Part shown: positions 1-8,952 of the stretch, one piece after another | Layout: the number at the start of each line of letters is the position of its first letter | Numbering within the stretch: the stretch's first letter is position 1 | Source: Cellvibrio sp. OA-2007 | GTDB lineage: Bacteria > Pseudomonadota > Gammaproteobacteria > Pseudomonadales > Cellvibrionaceae | Length of the DNA: 64,000 nt | Assembly (NCBI RefSeq): GCF_000953825.1 | Contig: NZ_BBUL01000088.1 | Location: 91,150-155,149 of the forward strand | Reading direction: 5' to 3' | Made by a program: the position numbers and the translations under genes | Notes under the pieces: generated by a model | Told to the model about the DNA's origin: nothing | The model's database searches: none | What the model saw: the letters and a program-made list of their open reading frames with translations, nothing else

Positions 1-556
1 GGAATGCGACATCGATATTCAACCGCGCCGACAACTCCATAAAATCGGCGCGCAGTGCAGTCAAATCGGCGGGCGAACCGCGCATAGAAAATTCCACGCA
101 GGCGCTGCCCTGATTTGCGTCGCTAATCGCCAAATCAGCAAGCGGTACACGGCCAGATAAACGGCTCACTGTGTCGATATTTAAACCGTGTTGGGAGGTG
201 ATCCCGGTCAATTCGGCAATCATCGCCGCATCAATCTGGCGCGCAATCAAGGTCACTATGTGGCGAGTTTTGCCCTGCTGCTCAGCCCAATGCTCGTAGC
301 TGTCGGGGGCGATGGTTTGAAAACGCACCTGAATACTAAATGGCTCGGTGGCTTGTTGGATTTGGTCGAGCAGTTGTATGCGCGCTTCGGCAGCAATACG
401 CAACTCCACTAAAATGCCCAGCGCGAGGGTATCGTGAATCACCGCCTGGCCTATATCCAACACGCGGGCGCCGCAGCGGGCAAGCACATTGGTGATGGCA
501 TGAGTGACACCGGGCTGATCCTGACCCGACGCGTTAATCAATAAAAGTTCGTTCAC
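1..556 (-). CDS. serB: Phosphoserine phosphatase, N-terminal ACT part (cut by the window edge)
   Basis: Translating the minus strand from a GTG at 556 gives 185 residues open to the window edge. The reading begins MNELLLINASGQDQPGVTHA and continues with LDIGQAVIHDTLALGILVEL, which is the ACT-domain start of the long, Pseudomonas-type SerB. SerB removes phosphate from O-phosphoserine in the last step of serine synthesis. Only the two ACT-like regulatory segments are present here; the HAD catalytic domain lies outside the window. The divergent neighbour is an AhpA/YtjB gene, the same pairing as serB and ytjB (smp) in enterobacteria, which supports the call. Confidence 0.88.
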   Translation of the reverse strand, partial: MNELLLINASGQDQPGVTHAITNVLARCGARVLDIGQAVIHDTLALGILVELRIAAEARIQLLDQIQQATEPFSIQVRFQTIAPDSYEHWAEQQGKTRHIVTLIARQIDAAMIAELTGITSQHGLNIDTVSRLSGRVPLADLAISDANQGSACVEFSMRGSPADLTALRADFMELSARLNIDVAF

Positions 557-897
557 AGAGCCTCTCTACTGTCTGTAGGCTTTAGGGGGAGCCAGCCAAA
601 TAGATCACTTGATGGTGTAAGCTGGGGCGATTGCGCAAGGCGCGCATTCTACCCCAAGTCGCCAATGCACGCTAAGCCAAAGCTGTTAGTCCCACCACTA
701 GGAGTCGGTGGAGCGCCGACTTAGCAGGCGCAAGCAACTTAGGCTAGAATGCGATTCCACACGACACTCGCGCTTGCGCGCTTACTTGGGCGCATAATTT
801 ACTTCGGCGCATAATTAAGAGTGCCGTAACACTGACCCTGGCAGGAACTGGGGTTGAACCATGAACGCAACACCCAGAGCACGGACTTAACCAAAAA
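557..897. other. Intergenic region between divergent serB and ahpA/ytjB
   Basis: No coding sequence is recognisable. The stretch must hold the divergent promoters of serB and the AhpA-like gene. A short direct repeat, GGCGCATAATT, occurs twice near 789-815. No convincing sigma-70 pair, terminator or operator could be picked out by eye. Confidence 0.5.
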
Positions 898-2043
898 ATG
901 GCATTGATCAACACCTATCGCAGCTACCCACAACTCAGCCTTTGCAGCCTGTTACTGATCGCCCTCGGCGCTTTTGGCGCTTGGGCATATATCTACAACA
1001 GCGAACACAACCAGCGCGAGCAAATCGGCCACTACGGGCAAGTACTCGCCAACAGCGCCGCGCGCCAAGCAGTGAACGCGACCTTGCAGCAAGATCTGGT
1101 CAGCCTGCAGGCGATCCTATTGGAAGTTGGCCAATACCCTAATGTGATTGGTGCGACCATCCACAATGTGGAAAATAAATTGTTGGTGCAGAGCGGTTTT
1201 AAACCGAATCAGGAAATTACCGGGCACCGCTACAGTTTTTCTGCGCCTATCGCGCTGCACAATAATGTCGCGGGTTATTTGGAGGTTACTCTTGATGTTC
1301 CGCTTCACTCCGAGCGCGACTATCGCTTTTTTATGCTGTGGATGGCGGCGATATTTTGCTCCCTGCTGGTGATTTGGTGGTCAATCCAGCGTCAGTGGTG
1401 GTCGCAGTTAAAAGATAAGTTGCCCACCGCGAGTGAAATAGTCACCGCCGTAGTAGAAAAAATGCCGACCATTGAAGATGTGCCAGAGCCAGAGCCGGAC
1501 TTACCTAAACAAGTGTCGGTGCGGTTGAGTTTAAACATTGTAAATATGGGCAAACTCTACCAACAATTAAACAGCGAAAGTTTTGCCAATGTGTTGCGCC
1601 GCTTTGAAAAACAATTGCAGGGCGTGTTGAATTTGTACAGCGGTGAACGGCAAATGTTATCAGGTGAGACATTGATTATCGATTTCACCGGCGAAGCATT
1701 TTATGAATGCAGCTTCCGCGCCGTGTGCGCCGCGCAACTATTAAATAGCCTCACCAGCCAAAGCCCCAGCCCGCGTTTGCATTTAGCCGCTGCGGTGCAT
1801 GAATTATCGGCACCAGTGAGTTCCAATAAATCGCTGCTGAAAGATTTTGTGGTGCAACACAACAATCATTTAAAACCCGATAAAGGCGAAATTTTAATTA
1901 GCCAACGCTTGATAGACCACGAGCTGCAGGAACATTTAGAAATCGTCAGCGACAGCGGCAAACTGGTGGGATTAAAAGCCCCCTATGCAGCGCTGCTGGC
2001 AAAACAGGAAGAACAACTGGTGGGGGCAACTGTCTCTAGTTAA
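898..2043 (+). CDS. AhpA/YtjB (SMP_2) family membrane protein
   Basis: This 381-residue protein has a hydrophobic segment at about 13-33, a periplasmic stretch of roughly 110 residues, a second hydrophobic segment at about 144-163 (FMLWMAAIFCSLLVIWWSI) and a cytoplasmic domain of about 210 residues. The layout and the position divergent from serB fit the AhpA/YtjB (SMP_2) family, annotated in other bacteria as haemolysin-like or virulence-associated membrane proteins of unknown mechanism. The enterobacterial YtjB is nearer 210 residues, so the C-terminal part is an extension of the longer, Pseudomonas-like type. The part from 190 on weakly resembles a degenerate nucleotide-cyclase-like fold, but this is a guess. 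The SD sequence before the ATG is weak. Confidence 0.72.
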   Translation: MALINTYRSYPQLSLCSLLLIALGAFGAWAYIYNSEHNQREQIGHYGQVLANSAARQAVNATLQQDLVSLQAILLEVGQYPNVIGATIHNVENKLLVQSGFKPNQEITGHRYSFSAPIALHNNVAGYLEVTLDVPLHSERDYRFFMLWMAAIFCSLLVIWWSIQRQWWSQLKDKLPTASEIVTAVVEKMPTIEDVPEPEPDLPKQVSVRLSLNIVNMGKLYQQLNSESFANVLRRFEKQLQGVLNLYSGERQMLSGETLIIDFTGEAFYECSFRAVCAAQLLNSLTSQSPSPRLHLAAAVHELSAPVSSNKSLLKDFVVQHNNHLKPDKGEILISQRLIDHELQEHLEIVSDSGKLVGLKAPYAALLAKQEEQLVGATVSS

Positions 2044-2085
2044 AAACTGTCATCATCCCCCCAAGCGCACCAAATTACTCAGGGA

Positions 2086-2167
2086 GTCGTCATCCTCGCG
2101 TAGCGGGGATCCATAGGTCTTAAAACAAAGTCAAAAACTGGACTCCCGCACGCGGGAGTGACGACGG
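2086..2167. repeat. Dispersed double-hairpin repeat, family A, copy 1
   Basis: Two short hairpins are separated by about 30 bases: an arm pair around CTCGCGTAGCGGGGATCC, then GACTCCCGCACGCGGGAGTG. The outer edges (GTCGTCAT and GTGACGAC) are also complementary. The same pattern recurs at 8769, 42706, 46591 and 46706, with half copies at 37912 and 39148. It behaves like a REP/BIME-type intergenic element. Confidence 0.8.
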
Positions 2168-2230
2168 AGAGATAACTCCCGGAAGTGGGAGCGACGATGG
2201 AGAGATAACTCCCGGAAGTGGGAGTGACAA
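2154..2230. repeat. 33-bp tandem repeat grown from the end of a family A element
   Basis: A 33-bp unit starting GGGAGTGACGACGGAGAG is present at 2154-2186 and 2187-2219, and a third copy begins at 2220 and stops after about 11 bases. The unit begins inside the right hairpin arm of the family A element, so the tandem array has expanded from that arm. Confidence 0.8.
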
Positions 2231-2363
2231 CAGTTAGATTGCGCGAGAGTAACGGCTGACACACAATGAACTTCGGCCAGCCACTGTCACACACCCGCAA
2301 CAATTCCATCACATAACTGTCACGCAGCCGTCATAACCTTGCAGCATCGCCCATCGCAAAGTT

Positions 2364-4157
2364 GTGACTACTATGCTCAATATCGAACAGTCCATCAGCA
2401 CCAAATTCCCCGGCTTTACCCAGCAGTCGCCGATAGTGCGCAACTCCACGCTGAGTATTTTGCGCAAGCTGACCCACGAAAAAGAAATCAATGCCTTTTT
2501 GCGCGAGCATGAGGGCAACCGCGGAATCGATTTTATCGACCGGATTTTTGAATATTTCAATTTTAGTTACAGCATCTCCCAGCGCGAACGCAACAATATT
2601 CCCGCGCAAGGGCGCGTCATCATTATCGCCAATCACCCCATTGGTTCGCTCGATGGTTTAGCCCTACTGCGTTTGGTCAGCGAAGTGCGTAAAGACGTAA
2701 AAATTATCGCCAACGATATGCTCATGGCGTTTGAGCCGCTGCACGATCTGCTGCTACCGCTGGATAATATGACCCGCGCCGCTTACAAACAGAGTTACAA
2801 AAATATTTTGCAGGCGCTCAATAACGAAGAGGCGATTATTATTTTCCCGGCGGGTGAAGTATCCCGCGCGAGCCCCACAGGGATTAAAGATGGAAAATGG
2901 CAAGCGGGCTTTTTGCACTTTGCACGCAAAACCAAATCCCCTCTGCTGCCTATTTTTGTCTCTGCAAAAAATTCCATGCTGTTCTACAGCGCGTCGATGA
3001 TTTTTAAACCCCTGGCGACTGCCCTGCTCGCCCACGAAATGTTTAACAAGCGCTCGGCAGAAATAAAATTCCGCGTGGGTGAAGTGATTCCCCACCACGC
3101 ACTGGAATCTGATCAGCTCGCCGACAAAGCTTTAATCAAACGCCTGAAAAAACACGTTTACAAAATCGGCAAAGGTATTTCCTCTAAGAAAAAAAGCGCG
3201 CCGGTATTTGTCACCGAAAAAACCATCGCCCACCCGGAAGATCGCGCCGCGCTGAAAAAAGAATTCAAAACCGCACAATTAATTGGCAGCACCCGCGACA
3301 ACCACAAAATATTCCTGTGCGATTACGATCAACACCCCGTAGTGTTGCGCGAAATTGGCCGCTTGCGCGAGCAGACGTTTCGCCTGGTGGGCGAAGGTAC
3401 CGGCAGCAGACGCGATCTGGACAAGTACGATCACTACTATCGCCACCTGGTATTGTGGGATGAAGAAAAACTCTGTATAGCAGGCGCCTATCGCTTGGGT
3501 GAAGCGCACAAGTTGATGAAGAAAAAGGGCGCAAAATCACTCTATACCGCTGAACTGTTTGAATTTAATCCTTCGCTTACGCCCTACCTTGAACAAGGTT
3601 TGGAATTAGGCCGCAGTTTTGTGCACCCGGATTACTGGGGCAAAGCCAGTTTGGATTATTTATGGCAGGGCTTGGGGGCATATTTATCGCACCACCCACA
3701 AGTACGTTTTGTGTTTGGCCCGGTAAGCATGAGTGCGCACTATCCAAAAGCATTGCGCGATTTGCTGGTGTTTTATTACGAACGCTACTACTCAGTAAAA
3801 AATGCCAACGATGAAAATCTCGCCGAAGGCAATCACCCTCACGAGATTGAAGAAGATGTGTTGATCGATTTGCAACATCGCTTTGCAAAATTAAACAGTG
3901 AAGAAGGGTTTGAATTGCTGCAAGAAGAATTCAAAAAGCACGACTGTAAAATTCCCGTGTTGTTTAAACAGTACGCCAGCCTCTACGAAGAAGGCGGCTA
4001 CCATTTGCTCGCGTTCAGTGTGGACTCGGAATTCGGCAATTGCGTGGATGGTTTATTTATGGGGGATTTAACCTGCATGAAAGCCGCAAAACGCGCGCGC
4101 TACTTACCTGTGCAGAATCACTTGGAATCCGCCACTGTGCCAAAATCACTGGGCTGA
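2364..4157 (+). CDS. olsF: Bifunctional acyltransferase, PlsC-like domain fused to an OlsB/hemolysin-like GNAT domain (OlsF type)
   Basis: This 597-residue protein has an N-terminal lysophospholipid-acyltransferase domain with the NHPIGSLD motif at about 90-97 and FPAGEVSR near 160. Its C-terminal half resembles the OlsB/hemolysin-type acyl-ACP N-acyltransferases (LREQTFRLVGEGTGS, LVLWDEEKLCIAGAYRLG, ELGRSFVHPDYWGK). This order matches OlsF, in which one chain makes ornithine lipid: the C-terminal part N-acylates ornithine and the N-terminal part adds the second acyl chain. Other aminolipids are possible products. The first start is GTG at 2364, with an ATG three codons later. The 3' end overlaps the convergent binding-protein gene by 40 bp. 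Confidence 0.72.
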   Translation: MTTMLNIEQSISTKFPGFTQQSPIVRNSTLSILRKLTHEKEINAFLREHEGNRGIDFIDRIFEYFNFSYSISQRERNNIPAQGRVIIIANHPIGSLDGLALLRLVSEVRKDVKIIANDMLMAFEPLHDLLLPLDNMTRAAYKQSYKNILQALNNEEAIIIFPAGEVSRASPTGIKDGKWQAGFLHFARKTKSPLLPIFVSAKNSMLFYSASMIFKPLATALLAHEMFNKRSAEIKFRVGEVIPHHALESDQLADKALIKRLKKHVYKIGKGISSKKKSAPVFVTEKTIAHPEDRAALKKEFKTAQLIGSTRDNHKIFLCDYDQHPVVLREIGRLREQTFRLVGEGTGSRRDLDKYDHYYRHLVLWDEEKLCIAGAYRLGEAHKLMKKKGAKSLYTAELFEFNPSLTPYLEQGLELGRSFVHPDYWGKASLDYLWQGLGAYLSHHPQVRFVFGPVSMSAHYPKALRDLLVFYYERYYSVKNANDENLAEGNHPHEIEEDVLIDLQHRFAKLNSEEGFELLQEEFKKHDCKIPVLFKQYASLYEEGGYHLLAFSVDSEFGNCVDGLFMGDLTCMKAAKRARYLPVQNHLESATVPKSLG

Positions 4158-5023
4158 AACCAATAGCGAAGATCGCTTTCATTGGAAAAATCTGGCAAAT
4201 AATTATTGGGAATCACCAGCAGGCGCTTGGGCGTAGTACCCCCAAGCGGGAAAGCACCGCGCGTGTGCTCGTGTAGTTTCATGTAGGCGAGCAGCTCACC
4301 TTCATCAATCATTTTTTCCAATCCATCCCGCAGCCACTGCGCCAGCTCTTTATTGTCTTTATGCACAAAAAAATAGGCGGCAAATGGGTAGTGCAATATG
4401 AGTGGTTTATACACCATGAGTGTTGGGTAACTTGCTGTGCGTTTGGCGATCTCCACCTGCGCCTCATGATAACCGCGCGGAAAATAATCACAGCGACCTG
4501 CAGCCACTTGTTTAAATAAACTCTCGTAATTAACACTGGTGACCAACGGCAATTTCGCATCACGAAAAACGCCGGCATCCACCCAATGGGCATCTTGGCA
4601 GGCGGCTAAACGGGACAAATCGGCCAGCGTCTTTACCGAATCAAAGTCGGCCAAACTATTTTTGCGAATAATAAATTGTCGATAACCCACCAAGCCTCGC
4701 TCAAGCGGAATAGGAACAACCAATAAATCGCGCGCACGCGCTTTGCTCCCTCCCAACCAAAATATATCAATAGTGCGATTAAGCCTTAGCTCATGAATTC
4801 TGCGCTCGGTAGACATGAGAATTGTGGGTTTTAATTGTGGTACAACGCGCCCCTTAGCGGCTTTCTGCAAGGCTTTTTCCAACAACCCGGTAAAGTAGGA
4901 ATATGCGGTATCATCGAGCGAGCGAGGCTGGGGAACACGAATTGACGGCACCTCTTGTGCAGAGCACACAGCCGAGATAAAAACCAATAACACACTACAA
5001 ATCGGTATAACCCAACACTTCAT
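4118..5023 (-). CDS. Periplasmic substrate-binding-like protein (SBP_bac_3 type)
   Basis: The protein is about 301 residues with a clear signal peptide (MKCWVIPICSVLLVFISAVCSA). The body looks like the solute-binding family 3 fold found in amino-acid binding proteins and in periplasmic sensor parts. The ATG at 5023 is preferred to a TTG two codons upstream because AGGTGA lies eight bases before it. No ABC permease or ATPase is near, so it is an orphan; many such orphans in this group have no known ligand. The C-terminus overlaps the convergent acyltransferase gene by 40 bp. Confidence 0.65.
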   Translation of the reverse strand: MKCWVIPICSVLLVFISAVCSAQEVPSIRVPQPRSLDDTAYSYFTGLLEKALQKAAKGRVVPQLKPTILMSTERRIHELRLNRTIDIFWLGGSKARARDLLVVPIPLERGLVGYRQFIIRKNSLADFDSVKTLADLSRLAACQDAHWVDAGVFRDAKLPLVTSVNYESLFKQVAAGRCDYFPRGYHEAQVEIAKRTASYPTLMVYKPLILHYPFAAYFFVHKDNKELAQWLRDGLEKMIDEGELLAYMKLHEHTRGAFPLGGTTPKRLLVIPNNYLPDFSNESDLRYWFQPSDFGTVADSK

Positions 5024-5264
5024 AAGCAATCACCTGAATTGGCATCAGCCGCCCAGCAGACAAATCCAACCCTATTGTTATTATCAATAAATGTCCAACA
5101 ATCTATCCTGCTTAAAAAACTGAGCTAAAAAACCTATGGGGCATAGTAGAGTTGCAATCACCCCGAAAGTATAGGTTAATCCGCGTCATTGTCTTGAACC
5201 ACTGTCCTGAAACTTTGAGCTGCGCTTTTTAATTGCGCCTTCCTCCACAACTATAGAGTTTTCT

Positions 5265-6671
5265 ATGCATATTCATATTCTCGGCATTTGCGGCACCTTT
5301 ATGGGTAGCCTTGCACAACTCGCCAAAGACCTCGGCCACCGCGTCACCGGTAGCGATGCCAATGTGTATCCGCCTATGAGTACCCAGCTTGAACAAGCGG
5401 GCATCGAGTTAATTCAGGGCTTTGACCCAGCGTATTTACAAGCACCACACATGCAAACCCCGCCGGATTTAGTGATCATCGGCAATGCCATGAGTCGCGG
5501 TAATCCGAGCGTGGAATATGTGCTCGACCAGGGCATCCCCTATACCTCCGGCCCGCAGTGGCTGCGCGATCATGTCTTGCAAGGCAAATGGGTTTTAGCG
5601 GTTGCGGGCACTCACGGCAAAACCACAACCTCGTCGATGCTGGCGTGGATTTTGGAATACGCGGGCATGGAACCCGGCTATTTGATTGGCGGTGTAACTA
5701 AAAACTTCCCCACCTCTGCCCGCTTGGGTGGCACGCCATTTTTTGTGGTGGAGGCCGATGAATATGACAGCGCGTTTTTTGATAAGCGTTCCAAATTTGT
5801 TCACTACAATGCGCGCACGGTGATTTTAAATAATCTCGAATTTGATCACGCCGATATCTTCCCCGACCTCGCCGCAATCCAAAAACAATTTCATCATTTG
5901 GTGCGCACTGTGCCCAACAACGGTGTGTTGATTTCGCCCGTAAATGACAAAGCCCTTGCGGAAGTTATTCAACAAGGCTGCTGGACACCACAGCAACAAT
6001 TTGCGGTGATTAATACTGAAAACCCGACGCATGAAAACACCGCAGAATGGCAAGCCAAGTTATTATCTGCCGATGGTTCATCATTTGCGGTATTACATAA
6101 CGGCGTAGAAGTGGCGCAAGTAAATTGGGCACAAACTGGCATTCACAGTGTCAACAATGGCCTGGCAGCGATTATCGCCGCGCGCCATGTTGGCGTAACC
6201 CCCGAACACGGCGCAAAAGCGCTGGAGCAATTTGCCGGGGTAAAACGTCGCATGGAATTATTGGCCGATGTACATAGCGTAAAAGTCTACGACGATTTCG
6301 CCCACCACCCCACCGCCATCAAAACCACCCTCGCTGGTTTACGCGCAAAAGTCGGCAGCGAAAAAATTATCGCCATCATCGAACCCCGCTCCAACACCAT
6401 GCGCATGGGCGTGCACAAAAACGCCCTAAACCAAAGCATCACCGATGCAGACGATGTACTCTGGTATCAACCCTCCAACGTCGATTGGGCGATGGACGAA
6501 GTTGTCAATAAATCCCCCGTCCCCGCAAAACTCCTGCGCGATTTGGATGAATTGATTCACTGCGCGATTTCATTGAGCGAAACCAATACCCATATAGTGA
6601 TTATGAGTAATGGCGGATTTGGTGGGGTGCATCAGAGGTTGATTGAGCAACTAAAAAAGCATGCTCTCTAA
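5265..6671 (+). CDS. mpl: UDP-N-acetylmuramate:L-alanyl-gamma-D-glutamyl-meso-diaminopimelate ligase
   Basis: This 468-residue Mur-ligase family protein begins with the Rossmann-like GICGTFMGS motif (8-16), carries the ATP-binding AGTHGKTTT at about 114-122, the EADEYDSAFFD motif of Mpl, and the C-terminal DDFAHHPTAI motif. Mpl reattaches the murein tripeptide recovered from wall turnover to UDP-MurNAc, so it works in peptidoglycan recycling in the cytoplasm. The length is usual for the family. It is followed, after an insert and an isomerase gene, by ubiX, its usual neighbour in pseudomonads. Confidence 0.96.
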   Translation: MHIHILGICGTFMGSLAQLAKDLGHRVTGSDANVYPPMSTQLEQAGIELIQGFDPAYLQAPHMQTPPDLVIIGNAMSRGNPSVEYVLDQGIPYTSGPQWLRDHVLQGKWVLAVAGTHGKTTTSSMLAWILEYAGMEPGYLIGGVTKNFPTSARLGGTPFFVVEADEYDSAFFDKRSKFVHYNARTVILNNLEFDHADIFPDLAAIQKQFHHLVRTVPNNGVLISPVNDKALAEVIQQGCWTPQQQFAVINTENPTHENTAEWQAKLLSADGSSFAVLHNGVEVAQVNWAQTGIHSVNNGLAAIIAARHVGVTPEHGAKALEQFAGVKRRMELLADVHSVKVYDDFAHHPTAIKTTLAGLRAKVGSEKIIAIIEPRSNTMRMGVHKNALNQSITDADDVLWYQPSNVDWAMDEVVNKSPVPAKLLRDLDELIHCAISLSETNTHIVIMSNGGFGGVHQRLIEQLKKHAL

Positions 6672-6741
6672 TTAAATTACAACCGTAGGGTGGGTGGAGC
6701 GTGAGCGATACCCGCCGACTCATTAAAAATATGGAAATCAT

Positions 6742-7515
6742 ATGAAAAAAGAAGACGAAATCACCCTAACTAAAAAATTAGGCTATGGATTGACATACAC
6801 ACTACTCGTGGCCTTCGCAATTCTAGCCATATGCGCTCTATGTTTTATTTTCATAAGCATAACTACCTACTTCGCTCCACCGTTGCAGCCAATGTTTGAT
6901 CAAGAACGACTAGGGCAACTTGGAGACTTTTTGGGAGGAACATTAAATCCAATATTTGGATTTGCGACTGTATGCCTGCTTTTATGGTCCATTTATATTC
7001 AAAAGCGAGAACTAACACTAACAAGAGACGAGCTTGGTAAATCTGCTGATGCTCTAAATAAGCAATTCGATCTCGCAGAAGCTGAGTACAATCGAAAACA
7101 AATAGAGTCTCTTTTAAAACAAGCAAAGCTAGAATACGAGCAGACTAAAGAAACTTCTTGCGACCCAATGGAATTACAGTTAATACAGCATGAAAACAAA
7201 CAAGGAATAACCATACAAGTTTCTTCATTGAAAAACCTAAGCCTTGAAGTTGTAAAGCATAGGAATACAAAAACAACAAACTTAATCGAAAAACAAAATG
7301 GGAACATTTCAAATAAGACAAAGCTGCTCTTAAAAAGGAATGCATTGATTATTGAGAGGATACTAATGCTTTATATTGACTTAATCATGCTCACGAAACT
7401 GCACTCACTAGAATCATTATTAAAAAAAGATGTAGAACAATTCCTCGAAGAAACATACAAGCTAGGATTAATCGACGAAAAGCAATATGCCGTTTTTCAT
7501 GATTATCTAAAGTAA
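6742..7515 (+). CDS. Two-TM protein with coiled coil, resembling putative phage abortive-infection (putAbiC) proteins
   Basis: The 257-residue protein has two membrane segments (about 15-40 and 72-90), then a charged coiled-coil region and an Asn/Lys-rich C-terminal part. The stretch QLGDFLGGTLNPIFGFATV followed by a hydrophobic helix and KRELTLTRDELGKSADAL is typical of proteins annotated as putative phage abortive infection proteins; that link is from memory of the family, not from a search. The gene is clearly more AT-rich than mpl and ubiX on either side, and it separates genes usually found close together, which suggests horizontal acquisition. Function is not established. Confidence 0.5.
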   Translation: MKKEDEITLTKKLGYGLTYTLLVAFAILAICALCFIFISITTYFAPPLQPMFDQERLGQLGDFLGGTLNPIFGFATVCLLLWSIYIQKRELTLTRDELGKSADALNKQFDLAEAEYNRKQIESLLKQAKLEYEQTKETSCDPMELQLIQHENKQGITIQVSSLKNLSLEVVKHRNTKTTNLIEKQNGNISNKTKLLLKRNALIIERILMLYIDLIMLTKLHSLESLLKKDVEQFLEETYKLGLIDEKQYAVFHDYLK

Positions 7516-7531
7516 CTCTCCTATTACTTTA

Positions 7532-7864
7532 ATGAAGCAGATTATGAGCCTCATGGAATTTAACAAGCTTTACCTAAAACCACTTACCGCATTTGCTATT
7601 GGGTTGCTACTCATAATCGCAATTGATTTTGCGATACGGCACTTTACGGGAACCCTAAATACCCTTGGCTTGCCAGAAACATTGTGGTTTTCGCTTCAAC
7701 TATTAACCGGAATTTTTGCCAGCATCCTGTTTTGGAAAAATACAGCACAAAAGTCTATTCCCATCAGACTGGCATATTACATCCCACTACTATTGGCTTT
7801 TCTTATTTTTTATACCCTCATCATCTACGTATATGTTATTGAAACAGCAATTGATGGGTTTTAA
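7532..7864 (+). CDS. Small membrane protein of unknown function
   Basis: This 110-residue hydrophobic protein has about three predicted membrane helices (TAFAIGLLLIIAIDFAI, LWFSLQLLTGIFASILFW, YIPLLLAFLIFYTLIIYVYV). It starts 16 bases after the preceding two-TM gene and shares its AT-rich composition, so the two probably form one acquired unit. In-frame ATGs at codons 5 and 8 are alternative starts, and no strong SD decides between them. I do not recognise the family. Confidence 0.55.
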   Translation: MKQIMSLMEFNKLYLKPLTAFAIGLLLIIAIDFAIRHFTGTLNTLGLPETLWFSLQLLTGIFASILFWKNTAQKSIPIRLAYYIPLLLAFLIFYTLIIYVYVIETAIDGF

Positions 7865-7883
7865 AGATAGATTTCCACAACAT

Positions 7884-7949
7884 AGGGCGCAGCAAGCAGC
7901 GCCCCTACGGGAGTAATGTTATTTGTAGGGGCGCCGCTTGCTGCGCCCT
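7884..7949. repeat. Long inverted repeat, family B (AGGGCGCAGCAAGC type)
   Basis: The arms 7884-7908 and 7925-7949 are complementary over 25 bases with one mismatch, around a 16-base loop. The arm ends in GCGCCCCTAC / GTAGGGGCGC. A related shorter hairpin with the same GTAGGGGCGC end lies at 48769-48828. It could end transcription of the small membrane protein gene but has no T-run. Confidence 0.8.
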
Positions 7950-8084
7950 TATTATTTTTCCCTTCAATTAACCGCCATCCCCCTATATCATTAACGCTTC
8001 TGCAAAATCTCGGTCAATACCCAAAAACAGAGCCAAAGAGCCTGTCTTATTACTTGTTTTCCATTTTTAGAGAGAGCTTTTGCC

Positions 8085-8723
8085 ATGAAAATTGCATTAA
8101 TGAACGAATTCAGCCAAGCCGGAAAAAACGCGATTGTGTTGCAGCAACTGCAAGAAGTCGCTGCAGTACAGCAGCACAGCGTATTTAACGTGGGCATGAG
8201 CGATGACAATGACCACTATCTGACCTACATCCATTTAGGCGTTATGGCCAGCCTGCTACTCAACTCCAAAGCCGTGGATTTTGTAGTGAGCGGCTGCGGT
8301 ACTGGTCAAGGGGCGATGATGTCGCTCAACGCGCACCCAGGCGTTTTCTGCGGTTACTGCATTGAACCTACCGACGCCTATCTGTTTGCCCAAGTGAACA
8401 ACGGCAATGCGCTGGCACTGCCTTTTGCGAAAGGTTTTGGCTGGGGTGCGGAATTAAATATTCGCACCATTTTTGAAAAAGCATTTACCGGCGTGCGCGG
8501 CCAAGGCTACCCTGCAGAACGCCGCGAATCGCAAGTGCGCAATGCAGGCATTCTTACCAATGTAAAAATCGCAACGGCAAAAAATTATTTAGATGGATTG
8601 CGCGCAATTGATCCAGAAATCGTAAAAACTGCGGTGACTGGCGAACGCTTTCAAGCGTGTTTCTTTGAGCATTGCCAAGACGACAGCATCCGTGCATTTG
8701 TTAAAGACGTATTAGGTAAATAA
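8085..8723 (+). CDS. RpiB/LacA/LacB-family sugar-phosphate isomerase
   Basis: This 212-residue protein contains the family's FVVSGCGTGQGAMMSLN region (about 66-82) and NDNDHYLTYIHLG-like N-terminal features. It is longer than ordinary RpiB (about 150 residues) and matches the longer branch that includes DhuI-type isomerases acting on unsaturated uronic acids; that substrate assignment is inference. Ribose-5-phosphate isomerase activity is the alternative. Its place between mpl and ubiX gives no substrate hint, though the genome's polysaccharide lifestyle would fit uronate use. Confidence 0.7.
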   Translation: MKIALMNEFSQAGKNAIVLQQLQEVAAVQQHSVFNVGMSDDNDHYLTYIHLGVMASLLLNSKAVDFVVSGCGTGQGAMMSLNAHPGVFCGYCIEPTDAYLFAQVNNGNALALPFAKGFGWGAELNIRTIFEKAFTGVRGQGYPAERRESQVRNAGILTNVKIATAKNYLDGLRAIDPEIVKTAVTGERFQACFFEHCQDDSIRAFVKDVLGK

Positions 8724-8768
8724 GACCTTCCGTAATGCCGACCAGTAAGCAGTATATATTCACTAAAA

Positions 8769-8843
8769 CGTCATCCCCGCTTGCGGGGATCCATAGGTTT
8801 TAAGATCTAAAACTGGACTCCCGCGAGCGGGAGTGACGACGAC
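8769..8843. repeat. Dispersed double-hairpin repeat, family A, copy 2
   Basis: A clean copy: TCATCCCCGCTTGCGGGGAT forms the first hairpin and GACTCCCGCGAGCGGGAGTG the second, joined by CCATAGGTTTTAAGATC. It lies in the 229-base gap between the isomerase gene and ubiX. Confidence 0.85.
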
Positions 8844-8952
8844 TGACTTACCGCAACCTTGTCTGGCTTCATGCCCCGTTTCAAAAGGGCTAGGGGGATT
8901 TAAAAAAACCAGGGGATTAACTTTTACAGTTATTTGAATAGGAGCGCACAAA

